A stretch of 64,000 nucleotides of DNA from Photobacterium marinum (GCF_000331515.1 NZ_AMZO01000002.1:401976-465975); one strand, 5' to 3'. Positions 1 to 9,353 are shown, numbered from the stretch's first letter. Numbers and translations: made by a program. Notes: a model not told the origin generated them from the sequence alone.

Positions 1-432
1 TTTAATCCCGATGTTAAAATTATCGTATTGACCATTCATACCGAGAATCCGTTTCCGACGAAAGTCATGCAGGCGGGCGCTGCCGGTTACCTGACAAAAG
101 GTGCTGGGCCTGATGAAATGGTGAATGCAATTCGTACGGTTAACAGCGGCCAACGTTACATTTCGCCTGAAATTGCACAGCAAATGGCCCTGAGCCAGTT
201 TGTTCCGGATTCAGAAAATCCTTTTAAAGACCTTTCTGAACGTGAATTGCAGATCATGATGATGATCACCAAAGGGCAGAAAGTGACTGAGATTTCGGAG
301 CAACTGAATCTGAGCCCTAAAACGGTTAACAGTTACCGTTACCGCCTGTTCAATAAACTGGACATTAATGGCGATGTAGAGCTGACCCACCTTGCAATAC
401 GACATGGAATGCTAGACACAGAGACGTTGTAG
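1..432 (+). CDS. uvrY: UvrY/VarA (GacA-type) response regulator, 5' truncated
   Basis: The reading frame is open from base 1, so the gene begins before the window; 143 residues are visible. It shows the end of a CheY-like receiver domain (conserved Thr in VLTIH, Lys in GYLTKG) and a complete LuxR-type helix-turn-helix ([12 protein letters not shown] ... [17 protein letters not shown]). In gammaproteobacteria this protein is the partner of the BarA/VarS sensor kinase and activates Csr small RNAs. The TAG stop shares its last base with the GTG start of uvrC (TAGTG). This matches the conserved uvrY-uvrC pairing and implies translational coupling. Identity rests on sequence and synteny together; only the missing N-terminus is uncertain. 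Confidence 0.92.
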   Translation, partial: FNPDVKIIVLTIHTENPFPTKVMQAGAAGYLTKGAGPDEMVNAIRTVNSGQRYISPEIAQQMALSQFVPDSENPFKDLSERELQIMMMITKGQKVTEISEQLNLSPKTVNSYRYRLFNKLDINGDVELTHLAIRHGMLDTETL

Positions 433-2267
433 TGTCCGAACCATTTGATTCAAAAGCTTTTTTGAAAACTGTTACTCACCAACCCGGCGTCTACAGAATG
501 TATGATGCGGTTGGTGAGGTTATTTATGTCGGTAAAGCAAAGGATTTGAAAAAGCGTCTTTCCAGCTACTTTCGGGCGAATGTAGCGGGAGAGAAAACCC
601 GGGCTTTGGTTAAAAACATTTGCAAAGTGGATGTCACGGTAACCCATACCGAAACCGAAGCCCTGATCCTTGAGCATAACTACATTAAGCTGTACCTGCC
701 AAAATATAACGTGCTGCTTCGGGACGATAAGTCCTACCCTTATATCTTCCTCAGTGCCAATGCACACCCTCGTTTAACGATTCATCGCGGCACCAAAAAG
801 CGCAAAGGCGAATATTTTGGCCCTTACCCTGATTCCGGCGCAGTGCGCGAAAGCCTTCACCTGTTGCAGAAAATTTTCCCTGTCCGCCAGTGTGAAGATT
901 CTGTTTATGCTAACCGTAGTCGGCCATGTTTGATGTATCAGATTGGTCGTTGCCTAGGCCCGTGCGTGAAAGGTTTGGTAAGTGAAGAGGAATATAAAGA
1001 ACAGGTTAACTACGTGCGTTTGTTCCTACAGGGTAAAGATCGGCAGGTTATTGCATCTCTTGTCGAAAAAATGGAGCAAGCCAGCCAACAGTTAGCATTT
1101 GAGAAAGCTGCCACTTATCGAGATCAAATTCAGGCGTTACGCCGGGTGCAGGAGCAGCAGTTTGTCAGCCATGACAGCGAAGATGATATGGATGTGATTG
1201 GTATAGCTCATGAGCAGGGAATGGCTTGTATCCATGCGTTGTATATCCGGCAGGGTAAGATCCTCGGTAGTCGCAGTTATTTTCCGAAGATGCCAATTGA
1301 CGCGGAGCTTACCGAAGTCTTATCCAGTTTTGTCAGTCAGTTCTATCTGAATCAGGCTGAAGGAAGGGTGATTCCTTCAGTTATTTTGCTCGGCGCAGAT
1401 CCGGGCGAAGAGAAAAAAATCATCGCAGAAACACTGACAGAATTGGCTGGCCGTAAAATCGAGCTCAAAACCCATTCCAGGGGGAATCGGGCTCGTTATC
1501 TCAAGTTGGCACAAACTAATGCCAGCACTGCACTGACAAGTAAGCTCAACCATAAAATGACGATTCAGCAGCGCTTTTCTGAATTGAGTAATGCGCTAAA
1601 TCTTCGTGTCCTGGAGCGGATGGAGTGTTTTGATATCAGTCATACCATGGGTGAGAAGACGGTTGCTTCCTGCGTGGTGTTTAATCAGGACGGTCCGCTG
1701 AAGCAGGAATATCGTCGTTACAATATCACCGGTATTACCGGCGGTGATGATTATGCTGCGATGGCTCAGGCTTTAACTCGCAGATACGATAAACAGTTGG
1801 ATCCAGATAAGATTCCCGACATTATTTTTATCGATGGGGGTAGAGGTCAGCTGTCAAGAGCGTATGATGTAGTAAGTCCACTGATGGAAGAGTGGCCTAA
1901 ACGTTCGCTGTTGGTCGGTGTGGCAAAAGGAACAACCCGAAAACCCGGGCTGGAAACCCTGCTTCTGGTTACCGGAGAGGAGTTCTCGATGCCGTCCGAT
2001 TCGCCTGCTTTGCATTTGATCCAGCATATTCGTGACGAAAGTCATAATCATGCAATCAGTGGTCACCGTGCTCAGCGTGCGAAAGTCAGAAAACGTAGCG
2101 TTCTGGAAGATGTGGAAGGCATTGGCCCGAAACGTCGTCAGGCTCTGCTGAAATACATGGGTGGATTACAAGAACTGAAAAGAGCCAGCAAAGAAGAAAT
2201 TGCCAAAGTTCCTGGTATTAGTAAGTCTTTGGCAGATAAAATTTATGACGCATTGCAGCATGGCTAG
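432..2267 (+). CDS. uvrC: UvrABC excinuclease subunit C
   Basis: A 611-residue protein, the usual UvrC length. It makes the dual incisions in nucleotide excision repair after UvrA/UvrB mark the lesion. Domains in order: GIY-YIG nuclease (PGVYRMYD ... IYVGKA, residues 18-45); a four-cysteine cluster at C154, C166, C174 and C178 that matches the reported Fe-S site; the UVR UvrB-binding helix pair (about 205-240); the RNase H-like 5' nuclease ([18 protein letters not shown], 390-480); and a C-terminal helix-hairpin-helix ([13 protein letters not shown], about 555-605). The GTG start overlaps the uvrY stop by one base and is fixed by synteny. Confidence 0.98.
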   Translation: MSEPFDSKAFLKTVTHQPGVYRMYDAVGEVIYVGKAKDLKKRLSSYFRANVAGEKTRALVKNICKVDVTVTHTETEALILEHNYIKLYLPKYNVLLRDDKSYPYIFLSANAHPRLTIHRGTKKRKGEYFGPYPDSGAVRESLHLLQKIFPVRQCEDSVYANRSRPCLMYQIGRCLGPCVKGLVSEEEYKEQVNYVRLFLQGKDRQVIASLVEKMEQASQQLAFEKAATYRDQIQALRRVQEQQFVSHDSEDDMDVIGIAHEQGMACIHALYIRQGKILGSRSYFPKMPIDAELTEVLSSFVSQFYLNQAEGRVIPSVILLGADPGEEKKIIAETLTELAGRKIELKTHSRGNRARYLKLAQTNASTALTSKLNHKMTIQQRFSELSNALNLRVLERMECFDISHTMGEKTVASCVVFNQDGPLKQEYRRYNITGITGGDDYAAMAQALTRRYDKQLDPDKIPDIIFIDGGRGQLSRAYDVVSPLMEEWPKRSLLVGVAKGTTRKPGLETLLLVTGEEFSMPSDSPALHLIQHIRDESHNHAISGHRAQRAKVRKRSVLEDVEGIGPKRRQALLKYMGGLQELKRASKEEIAKVPGISKSLADKIYDALQHG

Positions 2268-2310
2268 CAATGCGGCTCCCCAATGAAGTCAATCATAAGA
2301 ACTAAGAATT

Positions 2311-2868
2311 ATGCGTTTAACGATTCCTAACATACTCAGCTTCATCCGCCTGTTGCTTATCCCATTTTTTGTGATCACTTTTTATCTGCCTTATGAGTGG
2401 GCGCCTTTTGCAACTGCGATGATCTTCTTTGGTGCCGGTGTAACAGACTGGTTCGATGGCTTCCTTGCTCGTAAATTAAATCAGACCACCCGTTTTGGTG
2501 CTTTCATTGATCCGGTTGCCGACAAGGTGATGGTTGCAACTGCGATGGTTTTGGTTGTCGAGCACTATCATTCAATTTGGGTAACAATCCCTGCTGTTAC
2601 CATGATTAGCCGTGAGATTATTATTTCAGCACTTCGTGAGTGGATGGCAGAGCTAGGTAAGCGCTCTAGTGTTGCTGTTTCATGGGTTGGTAAAGTTAAA
2701 ACTGCGTCTCAGATGTTTGCGTTGCTGGTTCTGTTGTGGCACCCGAATGAGTGGGTTGTTTGGACCGGTTATGCCGCTCTTTATGTCGCGATGGTGCTGA
2801 CATACTGGTCAATGTATATCTACCTGAAGGCAGCAAAAAATGATCTGCTGAACTCAGAAGATATTTGA
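2311..2868 (+). CDS. pgsA: CDP-diacylglycerol--glycerol-3-phosphate 3-phosphatidyltransferase
   Basis: A 185-residue inner-membrane enzyme. It transfers phosphatidyl from CDP-diacylglycerol to glycerol 3-phosphate, the committed step toward phosphatidylglycerol and cardiolipin. The CDP-alcohol phosphotransferase signature is complete: D46-x2-D49-G-x2-A-R-x8-G-x3-D67-x3-D71 (DWFDGFLAR ... GAFIDPVAD). Several hydrophobic segments surround it. The gene follows uvrC by 43 bases on the same strand, the same order as in other gammaproteobacteria, and ends at a strong terminator. No strong Shine-Dalgarno is visible, only AAGAA just before the ATG. Length and motif leave little doubt. Confidence 0.97.
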   Translation: MRLTIPNILSFIRLLLIPFFVITFYLPYEWAPFATAMIFFGAGVTDWFDGFLARKLNQTTRFGAFIDPVADKVMVATAMVLVVEHYHSIWVTIPAVTMISREIIISALREWMAELGKRSSVAVSWVGKVKTASQMFALLVLLWHPNEWVVWTGYAALYVAMVLTYWSMYIYLKAAKNDLLNSEDI

Positions 2869-2890
2869 TCTCTTGTAAAAGAAATCTCGA

Positions 2891-2915
2891 AAGGCGGCTC
2901 AATGAGCCGCCTTTT
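2891..2915 (+). terminator. Rho-independent terminator after pgsA
   Basis: GGCGGCTC/GAGCCGCC stem with a four-base loop, followed by TTTTC; it closes the uvrY-uvrC-pgsA unit. Confidence 0.9.
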
Positions 2916-3044
2916 CTTTGTTCACTCTATTTTGTCTATCGGCATAAGTGATGAGTTTCTTGGGGAATAAAAAGTACTTATTGGCTAATGTTTGATGTGG
3001 ATGGTGAAATTTAAAGCGAACGATTGTTTTTTTTTATTTTTTCC

Positions 3045-3072
3045 GTGACACAGTGGGGAGTATCTGTAAAAT
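3045..3072 (+). promoter_or_regulatory. Sigma-70 promoter of the solitary tRNA-Cys
   Basis: GTGACA (3045-3050), a 16-base spacer and TAAAAT (3067-3072), followed by a G/C-rich stretch. The tRNA begins about 50 bases downstream. The spacing matches the promoters of the two later tRNA-Cys operons. Confidence 0.6.
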
Positions 3073-3121
3073 GGCCGCCATACCGAACAGGACATTGTCC
3101 CAAACGGTAGTAATAAAAGAT

Positions 3122-3195
3122 GGCGCGTTGGCAGAGTGGCTATGCAGCGGATTGCAAATCCGTGGACCTCGGTTCGACTCCGGGACGCGCCTCCA
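3122..3195 (+). tRNA. tRNA-Cys(GCA)
   Basis: A 74-base cloverleaf. The acceptor stem GGCGCGT/ACGCGCC is followed by the discriminator T and an encoded CCA. Anticodon GCA sits in the loop of GGATTGCAAATCC, and the T arm carries GTTCGAC. The sequence is identical to the four tRNA-Cys copies near 15.4-16.5 kb. Confidence 0.97.
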
Positions 3196-3586
3196 TCTCT
3201 TTCAGGTTTAACTAATCTGAATATGACAGGCCAGCTTATGCTGGTTTTTTTGTATCTGGCGTTCGCCAAAATCTCTTCTTTGAAATTCTCGTGGCCAATT
3301 ATCTTTGGGGCTGTTCCTAAGTGCTCTTCATGTCACTTGCTTTTAAAACCCAGCTTTTAAGTCTTTGTTTTCTTTTTGTCGTTTCTTTATTTTGTTTTAG
3401 TCTGCCGATTAGCCGGTGGGTGTATTTGGTAGATTGTTAAACCTTTTGCAACAAACAAGTGTATTGCTGGTGATATATTCACTAAAAGTGGCTCGGTAAA
3501 ATAGCTGAATAACACTATCCGGCTAAATTTATAATTAGCAGGTCCGGAAAAAATAAGATGAGCATACTGACCTACACGGAGACACA
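3196..3586. other. Gene-free interval between tRNA-Cys and the dehydrogenase gene
   Basis: Holds a tRNA terminator (CCAGC-TTAT-GCTGG then seven T, 3231-3251). The rest is AT-rich and must carry the promoter of the next gene. No open frame with coding character is visible. Confidence 0.7.
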
Positions 3587-6427
3587 ATGCAGCAGCCCTA
3601 CATTGCATTGGTTGAGCAGCTGAAAGCTCAGATCGATGAAAAGCGAATTATTACTGACCCTACATTAACCCTGGCGTATGGCACTGATGCGAGTTTTTAC
3701 CGCCTGGTTCCCAAACTGATCCTTCAACTGGATACACTGGACGAAGTCGTATTTGCGCTTAAAGCCTGTTATACGTCGAACATTCCAGTGACATTCCGCG
3801 CCGCCGGGACCAGCCTCTCCGGGCAGGCTCTGTCCGATTCTGTATTAATCACCCTGACTGATAATTGGCGTAAGCATAAAATTATTAATAGTGGTGAACA
3901 GATTTGGCTACAGCCGGGAGTGATTGGAGCTGACGCCAATAAATACCTTTCTTCGTACGGACGTAAAATCGGCCCGGATCCGGCTTCCATCAATACCTGT
4001 AAGATTGGCGGTATTGCAGCAAACAATGCATCAGGGATGTGTTGCGGTACTGCACAGAACAGCTATAAGACTCTGGCAGGAATGACTGTTGTACTTGCTG
4101 ACGGTACGGTGCTGGATACATTGGATCGCGACAGCGTCAGACGATTCAAACTGAGTCATTCTTTATTGCTTTCTGATTTATCTCAATTAGCTGAGAGTTG
4201 TCGTAATAACCCGGAGCTGGCAGATAAGATCAGGCATAAGTACCGCCTGAAAAACACGACCGGCTATAGCCTTAACTCGCTGGTGGATTATGACGATCCG
4301 ATTGAAATCCTTCAGCATCTGCTGATTGGCTCGGAAGGTACACTCGGATTCATTGCCGATATCACTTATAACACAGTGATTGATCATGCCTTCAAGGCTT
4401 CCGGGTTATTTGTTTTCGCGGATATCGAGAAAACATGTCTTGCCGTCAGTGCGCTTAGTAAAACACAAGTCGCGGCTGTTGAGCTGATGGATAGCAGGGC
4501 GCTGGCATCAGTTGCCGATAAGCCGGGAATGCCGGATTTCATTGCCAGACTGGGTGAGGAAGGTAATACCGAAGCTGCGGCATTGTTGATTGAGCTGCAT
4601 GGCGAAAATGAAGCAGACCTGTCTGCCCAGGCTGATTCAACTATGGCATTGATTGATGAGTTCACTCCGATGGAGCAGGTGTCCTTCAGTCGTGATGCAG
4701 GTGTTTGTGCTCAGTTATGGGGCATCCGTAAAGGCCTTTTCCCTGCGGTTGGTGCCGTGCGTGAAACCGGTACGACTGTCATCATCGAGGATGTGGCGTT
4801 CCCGATTGAACAACTGGCTCCGGCAGTTCGTGAACTGCAAGAGTTGTTTGTAAAGTACGACTATCACGAAGCTATTATTTTTGGTCATGCTCTGGCCGGG
4901 AACCTGCATTTCGTTTTCACACAAGCTTTTGATACAGAAAAAGAAGTGATACGTTACAGTGCCTTTATGGATGCCGTTGCCCAATTGGTTGCAGTGGATT
5001 ACCAGGGGTCGTTGAAAGCAGAGCATGGTACTGGGCGCAATATGGCTCCTTTTGTGGAGCTGGAGTGGGGGGCTGAAGGTTATGCTTTGATGCAGCAGAT
5101 CAAGCATATTTTTGATGGAACAGGCATTCTGAATCCAGGGGTGATTCTCAATAATGATCATCAGGCTCATGTGAAAGACCTTAAAGCGATGCCTGCTGCG
5201 GATACTCTCATTGATAAATGTATTGAGTGTGGATTCTGTGAACCGGTTTGCCCTTCTCGGAATTTGTCTTTGACACCGCGCCAACGTAATACTGTTTATC
5301 GGGAAATCAGCAGATTGCGCAGAACCAATGAAGATCCGGCGCGTTTGGCGGAAATGGAAAAGACATTCCGTTATCAGGGTGTGGCAACTTGTGCGGCGAC
5401 AGGTTTGTGTGCAGATCGCTGTCCGGTTGATATCAATACCGGTGATTTAATGCGGAAGCTGCGAGAAGACCATTCTGATATAGCAAAAAGTATTGCACGC
5501 TGGACAGCAAATCACTTTGATGGCGTAACTGCTGCAACTCGTGTTGGCCTAAGTGTTGCCAATGGTATGCACGCAATGCTGGGTACGAATAAGATGCGTA
5601 CCCTGACAAAAGTGGCACATAATCTGACAGCGCGTAAAGTCCCGTTATGGACACCGCACATGCCTAGGGCGGCAAAAAGCTTGAATAGAGAGAGCCTGAC
5701 AATCCGCTCGGTCAGTAAAGAAAAGATTGTTTATTTCCCTAGTTGTGCTTCCCGCAATATGGGCACCGAAAAACAGGCCATGGACCCACGCCCGCTTGCT
5801 GATGTGACCATTTCTCTGTTGAATAAAGCCGGGTATGAGGTTGTGTTGCCGGACGACCTGAATAACCAGTGCTGTGGTATGCCATATAAAAGTAAGGGCT
5901 TTGTAGAGACCGCAGAAGATAAAGCAAAACAATTGGAAGAAGCCTTATGGCAGGCATCTGAACAAGGTTCATTACCGGTATTGATGGATACCAGTCCATG
6001 TGCCAGCCTGAGCCGGGATAATCTACAACGGGATTTGACAATCTATGAGCCATTTCAGTTTGTGGCTGAGTTTGTGATGCCGCGTTTGTCGATTACGCCA
6101 CAGGAAGAGCCGGTGATGCTTCACATTACGTGTACCTCCCGTCGTAAAGGGCTGGCTGATGTGATGAAGCGAGTAACAGAGGCGTGTGCTAAACAGGTTA
6201 TCATTCCTGAAGATATTCAGTGTTGTGGTTTTGCCGGTGATAAGGGCTTTACCACGCCGGAACTGAATGCTTCTGCGCTGGCACCACTGAAAGCACAGGT
6301 GCCTGAAAATTGTAAGGAAGGCTACTCAAATAGCAAAACCTGTGAGATTGGTTTGTCTGAGCACAGCGGCATTGAGTATCGCTCAATTCTGTATTTGGTG
6401 GATAAGGTGAGTCAGGTACCAGCCTGA
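3587..6427 (+). CDS. FAD/Fe-S oxidoreductase, probable quinone-linked D-lactate dehydrogenase (Dld-II type)
   Basis: A 946-residue fusion. The N-terminal part (about 20-500) has the FAD-binding PCMH fold (TFRAAGTSLSGQALSD) and the FAD-oxidase C-terminal domain. A ferredoxin-type unit follows (CIECGFCEPVCPS near 545 and CAATGLCADRCPVD near 601). Two CCG-type domains complete it (CCGMPYKSKG near 762, CCGFAGDKGF near 879). This architecture is typical of bacterial flavin/Fe-S 2-hydroxyacid dehydrogenases that pass electrons to quinone. D-lactate is the likely substrate, but D-2-hydroxyglutarate or glycolate enzymes share the layout. GGAG lies six bases before the ATG. The gene stands alone, converging on a LysR gene across a shared terminator. 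Confidence 0.85.
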   Translation: MQQPYIALVEQLKAQIDEKRIITDPTLTLAYGTDASFYRLVPKLILQLDTLDEVVFALKACYTSNIPVTFRAAGTSLSGQALSDSVLITLTDNWRKHKIINSGEQIWLQPGVIGADANKYLSSYGRKIGPDPASINTCKIGGIAANNASGMCCGTAQNSYKTLAGMTVVLADGTVLDTLDRDSVRRFKLSHSLLLSDLSQLAESCRNNPELADKIRHKYRLKNTTGYSLNSLVDYDDPIEILQHLLIGSEGTLGFIADITYNTVIDHAFKASGLFVFADIEKTCLAVSALSKTQVAAVELMDSRALASVADKPGMPDFIARLGEEGNTEAAALLIELHGENEADLSAQADSTMALIDEFTPMEQVSFSRDAGVCAQLWGIRKGLFPAVGAVRETGTTVIIEDVAFPIEQLAPAVRELQELFVKYDYHEAIIFGHALAGNLHFVFTQAFDTEKEVIRYSAFMDAVAQLVAVDYQGSLKAEHGTGRNMAPFVELEWGAEGYALMQQIKHIFDGTGILNPGVILNNDHQAHVKDLKAMPAADTLIDKCIECGFCEPVCPSRNLSLTPRQRNTVYREISRLRRTNEDPARLAEMEKTFRYQGVATCAATGLCADRCPVDINTGDLMRKLREDHSDIAKSIARWTANHFDGVTAATRVGLSVANGMHAMLGTNKMRTLTKVAHNLTARKVPLWTPHMPRAAKSLNRESLTIRSVSKEKIVYFPSCASRNMGTEKQAMDPRPLADVTISLLNKAGYEVVLPDDLNNQCCGMPYKSKGFVETAEDKAKQLEEALWQASEQGSLPVLMDTSPCASLSRDNLQRDLTIYEPFQFVAEFVMPRLSITPQEEPVMLHITCTSRRKGLADVMKRVTEACAKQVIIPEDIQCCGFAGDKGFTTPELNASALAPLKAQVPENCKEGYSNSKTCEIGLSEHSGIEYRSILYLVDKVSQVPA

Positions 6428-6455
6428 TAATGTTCTTGTTTATCTGAAATAAAAA

Positions 6456-6483
6456 AAGTGGTCATTGTTGACCACTTCTTTTT
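6456..6483 (+). terminator. Terminator after the dehydrogenase gene
   Basis: AAGTGGTCA/TGACCACTT stem (9 bp), loop TTGT, then CTTTTT. It lies between convergent genes and may act in both directions. Confidence 0.85.
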
Positions 6484-6504
6484 AGCTCATTTTTCTTTCT
6501 AGTT

Positions 6505-7407
6505 TCAGAATTTATCTTCATTGCTTCGGTAGCATTGGTATAAATGCTCAATAAACAGCTGAACCTTTTTCGGCTGGTGGCGAGTATAAGGGTAAATTGC
6601 ATAGATACCCAGGCATTTGGCAACCTGATCCTCCAGTATCTCAACCAAGTTTCCTGACTTAAGATCGTCAGCAACTAACACTCTTGGTACATATACCAGT
6701 CCCTGACCAAACAGAGCTGCTTTACGTAAGGCCGATGCGTTATTCGTAGTGAAATTTCCTGCCACCCTGACAGTAAAGGGTTCTGATTTGCCTTTGAATA
6801 ACCACTCGTTGGCACCAGTTTCCTGGTAGCTGTAGGCAAGGCAATTGTGATTCACCAGATCTTTGTAGTTTTTCGGGGCCGGGCGTTTTTGGAAATAAGC
6901 CGGAGCCCCACAAATCACCCAGTGGACATCCAGCAGGCGACGGGCAATATAACTGGAATCAGGTAATACGCCAGTTCGGATCGCCAAGTCGTAGCCTTCT
7001 TCAACGATGTCGACAAAACGGTTATCCAGATCCATTTGAATATTTATATCCGGGTACTTTTCGCTGAACTCAGCGATGGCCTGCGGCAGAATCAGTTCTC
7101 CTGAAATTGTCGGTACTGTAAGCCGAATGGTGCCGGAAAGGCTTTCCCCTAAGCCGCTCAGTTCTTCTTCTGCTTCCTGAACCGAAAGAAATATCTCCCG
7201 CGCATGACGATAAAAAATTTCGCCTGCTTCAGTCAGGGTCAGCTTTCGGGTTGTTCGATAGAGTAGTTGAACTCCCAGCTCTTGTTCCAGCCTGGTAATT
7301 CTTTTACTTACGACTGATTTTGTCAGCCCGACCTGTTCGGCAGCCTTACTGAAAGAGCCTTGCTCAATGAGGTGGTAGAAAATCAGAAAGTCATCAGTAT
7401 TTCGCAT
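6505..7407 (-). CDS. LysR-family transcriptional regulator
   Basis: About 300 residues. The frame runs to 7572, but the family start is the internal ATG at 7407 (MRNTDDFLIFYHLIEQGSF), because residues upstream have no LysR counterpart. The N-terminal winged helix reads FSKAAEQVGLTKSVVSKRITRLEQELGVQLLYRTTRKLTLTEAG. It is followed by a periplasmic-binding-protein-like effector domain (IRLTVPTISGELIL, ... DLAIRTGVLPDSS). The sequence resembles the large CrgA/DmlR-like subgroup. It sits between the 2-hydroxyacid dehydrogenase (convergent) and the PTS IIC-like gene (same strand, 180 bases upstream), so either could be a target. The effector cannot be deduced. Confidence 0.9.
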   Translation of the reverse strand: MRNTDDFLIFYHLIEQGSFSKAAEQVGLTKSVVSKRITRLEQELGVQLLYRTTRKLTLTEAGEIFYRHAREIFLSVQEAEEELSGLGESLSGTIRLTVPTISGELILPQAIAEFSEKYPDINIQMDLDNRFVDIVEEGYDLAIRTGVLPDSSYIARRLLDVHWVICGAPAYFQKRPAPKNYKDLVNHNCLAYSYQETGANEWLFKGKSEPFTVRVAGNFTTNNASALRKAALFGQGLVYVPRVLVADDLKSGNLVEILEDQVAKCLGIYAIYPYTRHQPKKVQLFIEHLYQCYRSNEDKF

Positions 7408-7586
7408 TATTAGTGTATTTTTTGCAACAGTTGTAGGGAGTGTTGTCATTATGGCAAATAAACCAGAGAAAGGCCGGATAAAAGTGAGGGCTTTTATGTG
7501 CCATAAGGATGTTTTGCTGTTCTTGTCACAGAAAAAAGGCTTACCAGCCAGGTAAGCCTTTGTATAACGCATGTTGCAATTAGCGA

Positions 7587-8609
7587 TTAGCCATTTGCAA
7601 ACTGTTGTAGTGGAATGCGTTCGGCAAGTAGGCGTTTGTAGATTTGGTTACCAATAACACCACCGACGATACCGGCGAATGCGGCAGCTATGGTTGCCAT
7701 AAAGAGTGTCTGAGGTGCGTTAAAGGCAATAGAAGCCAGCAGGCCAGGGATTGGTGCTGCGCTTCCCGGTGCATCATTAACGATGCCGAAGTAAGCCGCA
7801 ATAGTACCTGCCAGTGCACCGCCTATGAAGTTCGACATAAAGATTGGTACAGGGTTACGGGTAACGATATGAGCCTGAGTCAGAGGTTCCAGCATCACAC
7901 TGATGGTGTTACTTGATTTGCCTAGCTTGAGTGTATGGAAGATATAGCCATTGGTAAATGAGCCACCGACACAAGCGATCGCAGCGATCCCCATTGGCAG
8001 GCCGGTCAGACCCAGCATCGCTGTTAATGCCATAGAACTGAGCGGGGAAGTACAGACCATTTTCATCAAGCCGCCAAGCAGGAAGCCCATGACTAATGGT
8101 GAGAACATAGTGGCTTCGGTGATCATGTTAGCCAGGGTGCCCATCAGCACATCCAGAGCCGGGCTGATGAATATACCAACAAGTCGAGCCAGCGGTGCCA
8201 GAGTCAGCACACCGACAATTACGTCAACTCCTTCAGGGAGGTATTTCTTAAACAGTGGCGCGGCAAACGAGAACAGGTAACCGACAATGAAGCCCTCAAG
8301 GATACCCAGTTTGGCCATTGCCAGGCCGGTAACAATCGCAAAGACTGGCTGAATCCCCATTCTTAGCATTACCAGTGTTGCTGCGGCGACACCGCCCATA
8401 GCACCGACCATGTTACCGAAGTCAGCAAGGTATTCGATACCAAAGAGGTTACCCATCACGAACTTATGAATGGCTTCAACCAGAAACGTGGCGATTGCAG
8501 CATCAGCAAGGCCACTCATGGCGGCGCTGCCATTGGGGGCTTTAAAACTGAATAATGAGAATAAACATAGTGCTGCTAATAATGCAGCGATACCCAGAAC
8601 AATTTCCAT
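7587..8609 (-). CDS. PTS EIIC-like (PfoR-type) integral membrane protein
   Basis: A 340-residue, very hydrophobic protein with about nine or ten predicted membrane spans and Gly/Ala-rich helices (FLLGGLMKMVCTSPLSSMALTAMLGLTGLPMG; NPVPIFMSNFIGGALAG). It resembles the stand-alone PTS_EIIC_2/PfoR family. No EIIA or EIIB domains and no neighbouring PTS genes are visible, so classical sugar phosphotransfer is not supported; substrate unknown. It starts at ATG 8609 with AAGGAA upstream. A short reading frame with a good ribosome site precedes it by about 200 bases and may be a leader peptide. The LysR gene downstream is a candidate regulator. Confidence 0.75.
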   Translation of the reverse strand: MEIVLGIAALLAALCLFSLFSFKAPNGSAAMSGLADAAIATFLVEAIHKFVMGNLFGIEYLADFGNMVGAMGGVAAATLVMLRMGIQPVFAIVTGLAMAKLGILEGFIVGYLFSFAAPLFKKYLPEGVDVIVGVLTLAPLARLVGIFISPALDVLMGTLANMITEATMFSPLVMGFLLGGLMKMVCTSPLSSMALTAMLGLTGLPMGIAAIACVGGSFTNGYIFHTLKLGKSSNTISVMLEPLTQAHIVTRNPVPIFMSNFIGGALAGTIAAYFGIVNDAPGSAAPIPGLLASIAFNAPQTLFMATIAAAFAGIVGGVIGNQIYKRLLAERIPLQQFANG

Positions 8610-8805
8610 ATTAATTCCTTATCATTGTTAACGATGGCGATATCCAATGACGCCATGATGAGAGTAACGGTTGACTAAGAATGAATGCTGGCAGACGCCG
8701 AGGAGGAGAGCCGGGATCGGGAATCGTAATGTTCAGGAAGGTACGAAGTTTTATCGGAGGTAAGAGGGCGATGATGCTGTACAGACCGTCAGCGAAATGA
8801 TGTGC

Positions 8806-8868
8806 TCACAGGTGACTGAGGTCGATCAACGTCGGGAACTTACCATATTGCAGGATACGGTTATTCAT
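8806..8868 (-). CDS. Possible 20-residue leader peptide upstream of the IIC-like gene
   Basis: A minus-strand frame ATG...TGA encoding MNNRILQYGK followed by FPTLIDLSHL. AAGGTG is placed eight bases before the ATG, a better ribosome site than many genes here have. The 196 bases between its stop and the IIC-like start are C-rich and G-poor on the transcribed strand and lack a clear intrinsic hairpin. That composition is expected of a Rho-loading site, and the arrangement resembles tnaC-type leaders. This is inference; chance cannot be excluded for so short a frame. Confidence 0.35.
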   Translation of the reverse strand: MNNRILQYGKFPTLIDLSHL

Positions 8869-9120
8869 AATGTACACCTTGTTCCTAATATGATTTATGT
8901 TTCACTTTATTTACGTTAACACAACATATCTGTGTGTTATTTGAACTGTTTCATATTCCAATATGAAGTAGAGTGCTATTGGTAGATCCTGTTCACAAAG
9001 AATAAATTATGCACTTAATTTAATGGTTTAGTCTTTTAATTAACCACTGATGAGGATGTGGTCTAAGCTGATAAATTACAATTGGCATGAAAGACAACAA
9101 TATGTTACTTTTCTGCGCAA
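8869..9120. other. Divergent regulatory interval between IIC-like gene and norspermidine operon
   Basis: AT-rich region that must carry both divergent promoters. It holds a small inverted repeat, AACACA...TGTGTT (near 8920-8940), and a second dyad, CATATTCCAATATG (near 8950). A weak -35/-10 candidate (TTACAA at 9076, ATATGT near 9100) would start transcription just before the structured leader at 9121. Confidence 0.45.
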
Positions 9121-9214
9121 TCTCAGACGTGTTGTTCTGAGACTCATGTGTTGCGATTAATTCAAGCTGATGTTATCGCAATACGCCGTAGGTACTAACG
9201 GTGCATCGTTAGTA
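9121..9214 (+). ncRNA. Candidate structured 5' leader RNA of the norspermidine operon
   Basis: Three consecutive strong helices within 94 bases. (1) TCTCAGA (9121-9127) pairs perfectly with TCTGAGA (9136-9142). (2) GTGTTGCGAT (9148-9157) pairs with ATCGCAATAC (9175-9184), ten pairs with one G-U. (3) TACTAACG (9193-9200) pairs with CGTTAGTA (9207-9214), eight perfect pairs around loop GTGCAT. It lies in the long leader of the aminotransferase/decarboxylase gene and before a possible upstream reading frame. I do not recognise a known riboswitch class (lysine, TPP and c-di-GMP consensus elements are absent). Function is inferred from position and pairing only. Confidence 0.5.
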
Positions 9215-9281
9215 GAAGGGCATTAATAGCGCTGCTTTGCTGGAAAGAAAAAAGGCGGCAGCATATTGAGGGAACCCAACA

Positions 9282-9353
9282 GTGAACATTCAATCAAAGA
9301 AAACCCAAGTCAGCTTTATCTTACCTAATTGCAGTATTATTACTGAACCTTGA
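9282..9353 (+). CDS. Possible 23-residue upstream leader peptide of the norspermidine operon
   Basis: A GTG-initiated frame with GAGGGA eight bases upstream, beginning MNIQSKK and ending ...Ile-Ile-Thr-Glu-Pro followed by UGA. Downstream are mutually exclusive hairpins: CATTTC/GAAATG (9370-9384) against CGGC/GCCG (9375-9387), and TTATCAGC/GCTGATGA (9399-9420) against GCTG/CAGC. A Pro-stop ending recalls leader peptides such as TnaC, where release at Pro-stop is inhibited by a ligand. Ligand control, perhaps by a polyamine, is inference. The GTG start and short length make this tentative. Confidence 0.4.
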   Translation: MNIQSKKTQVSFILPNCSIITEP

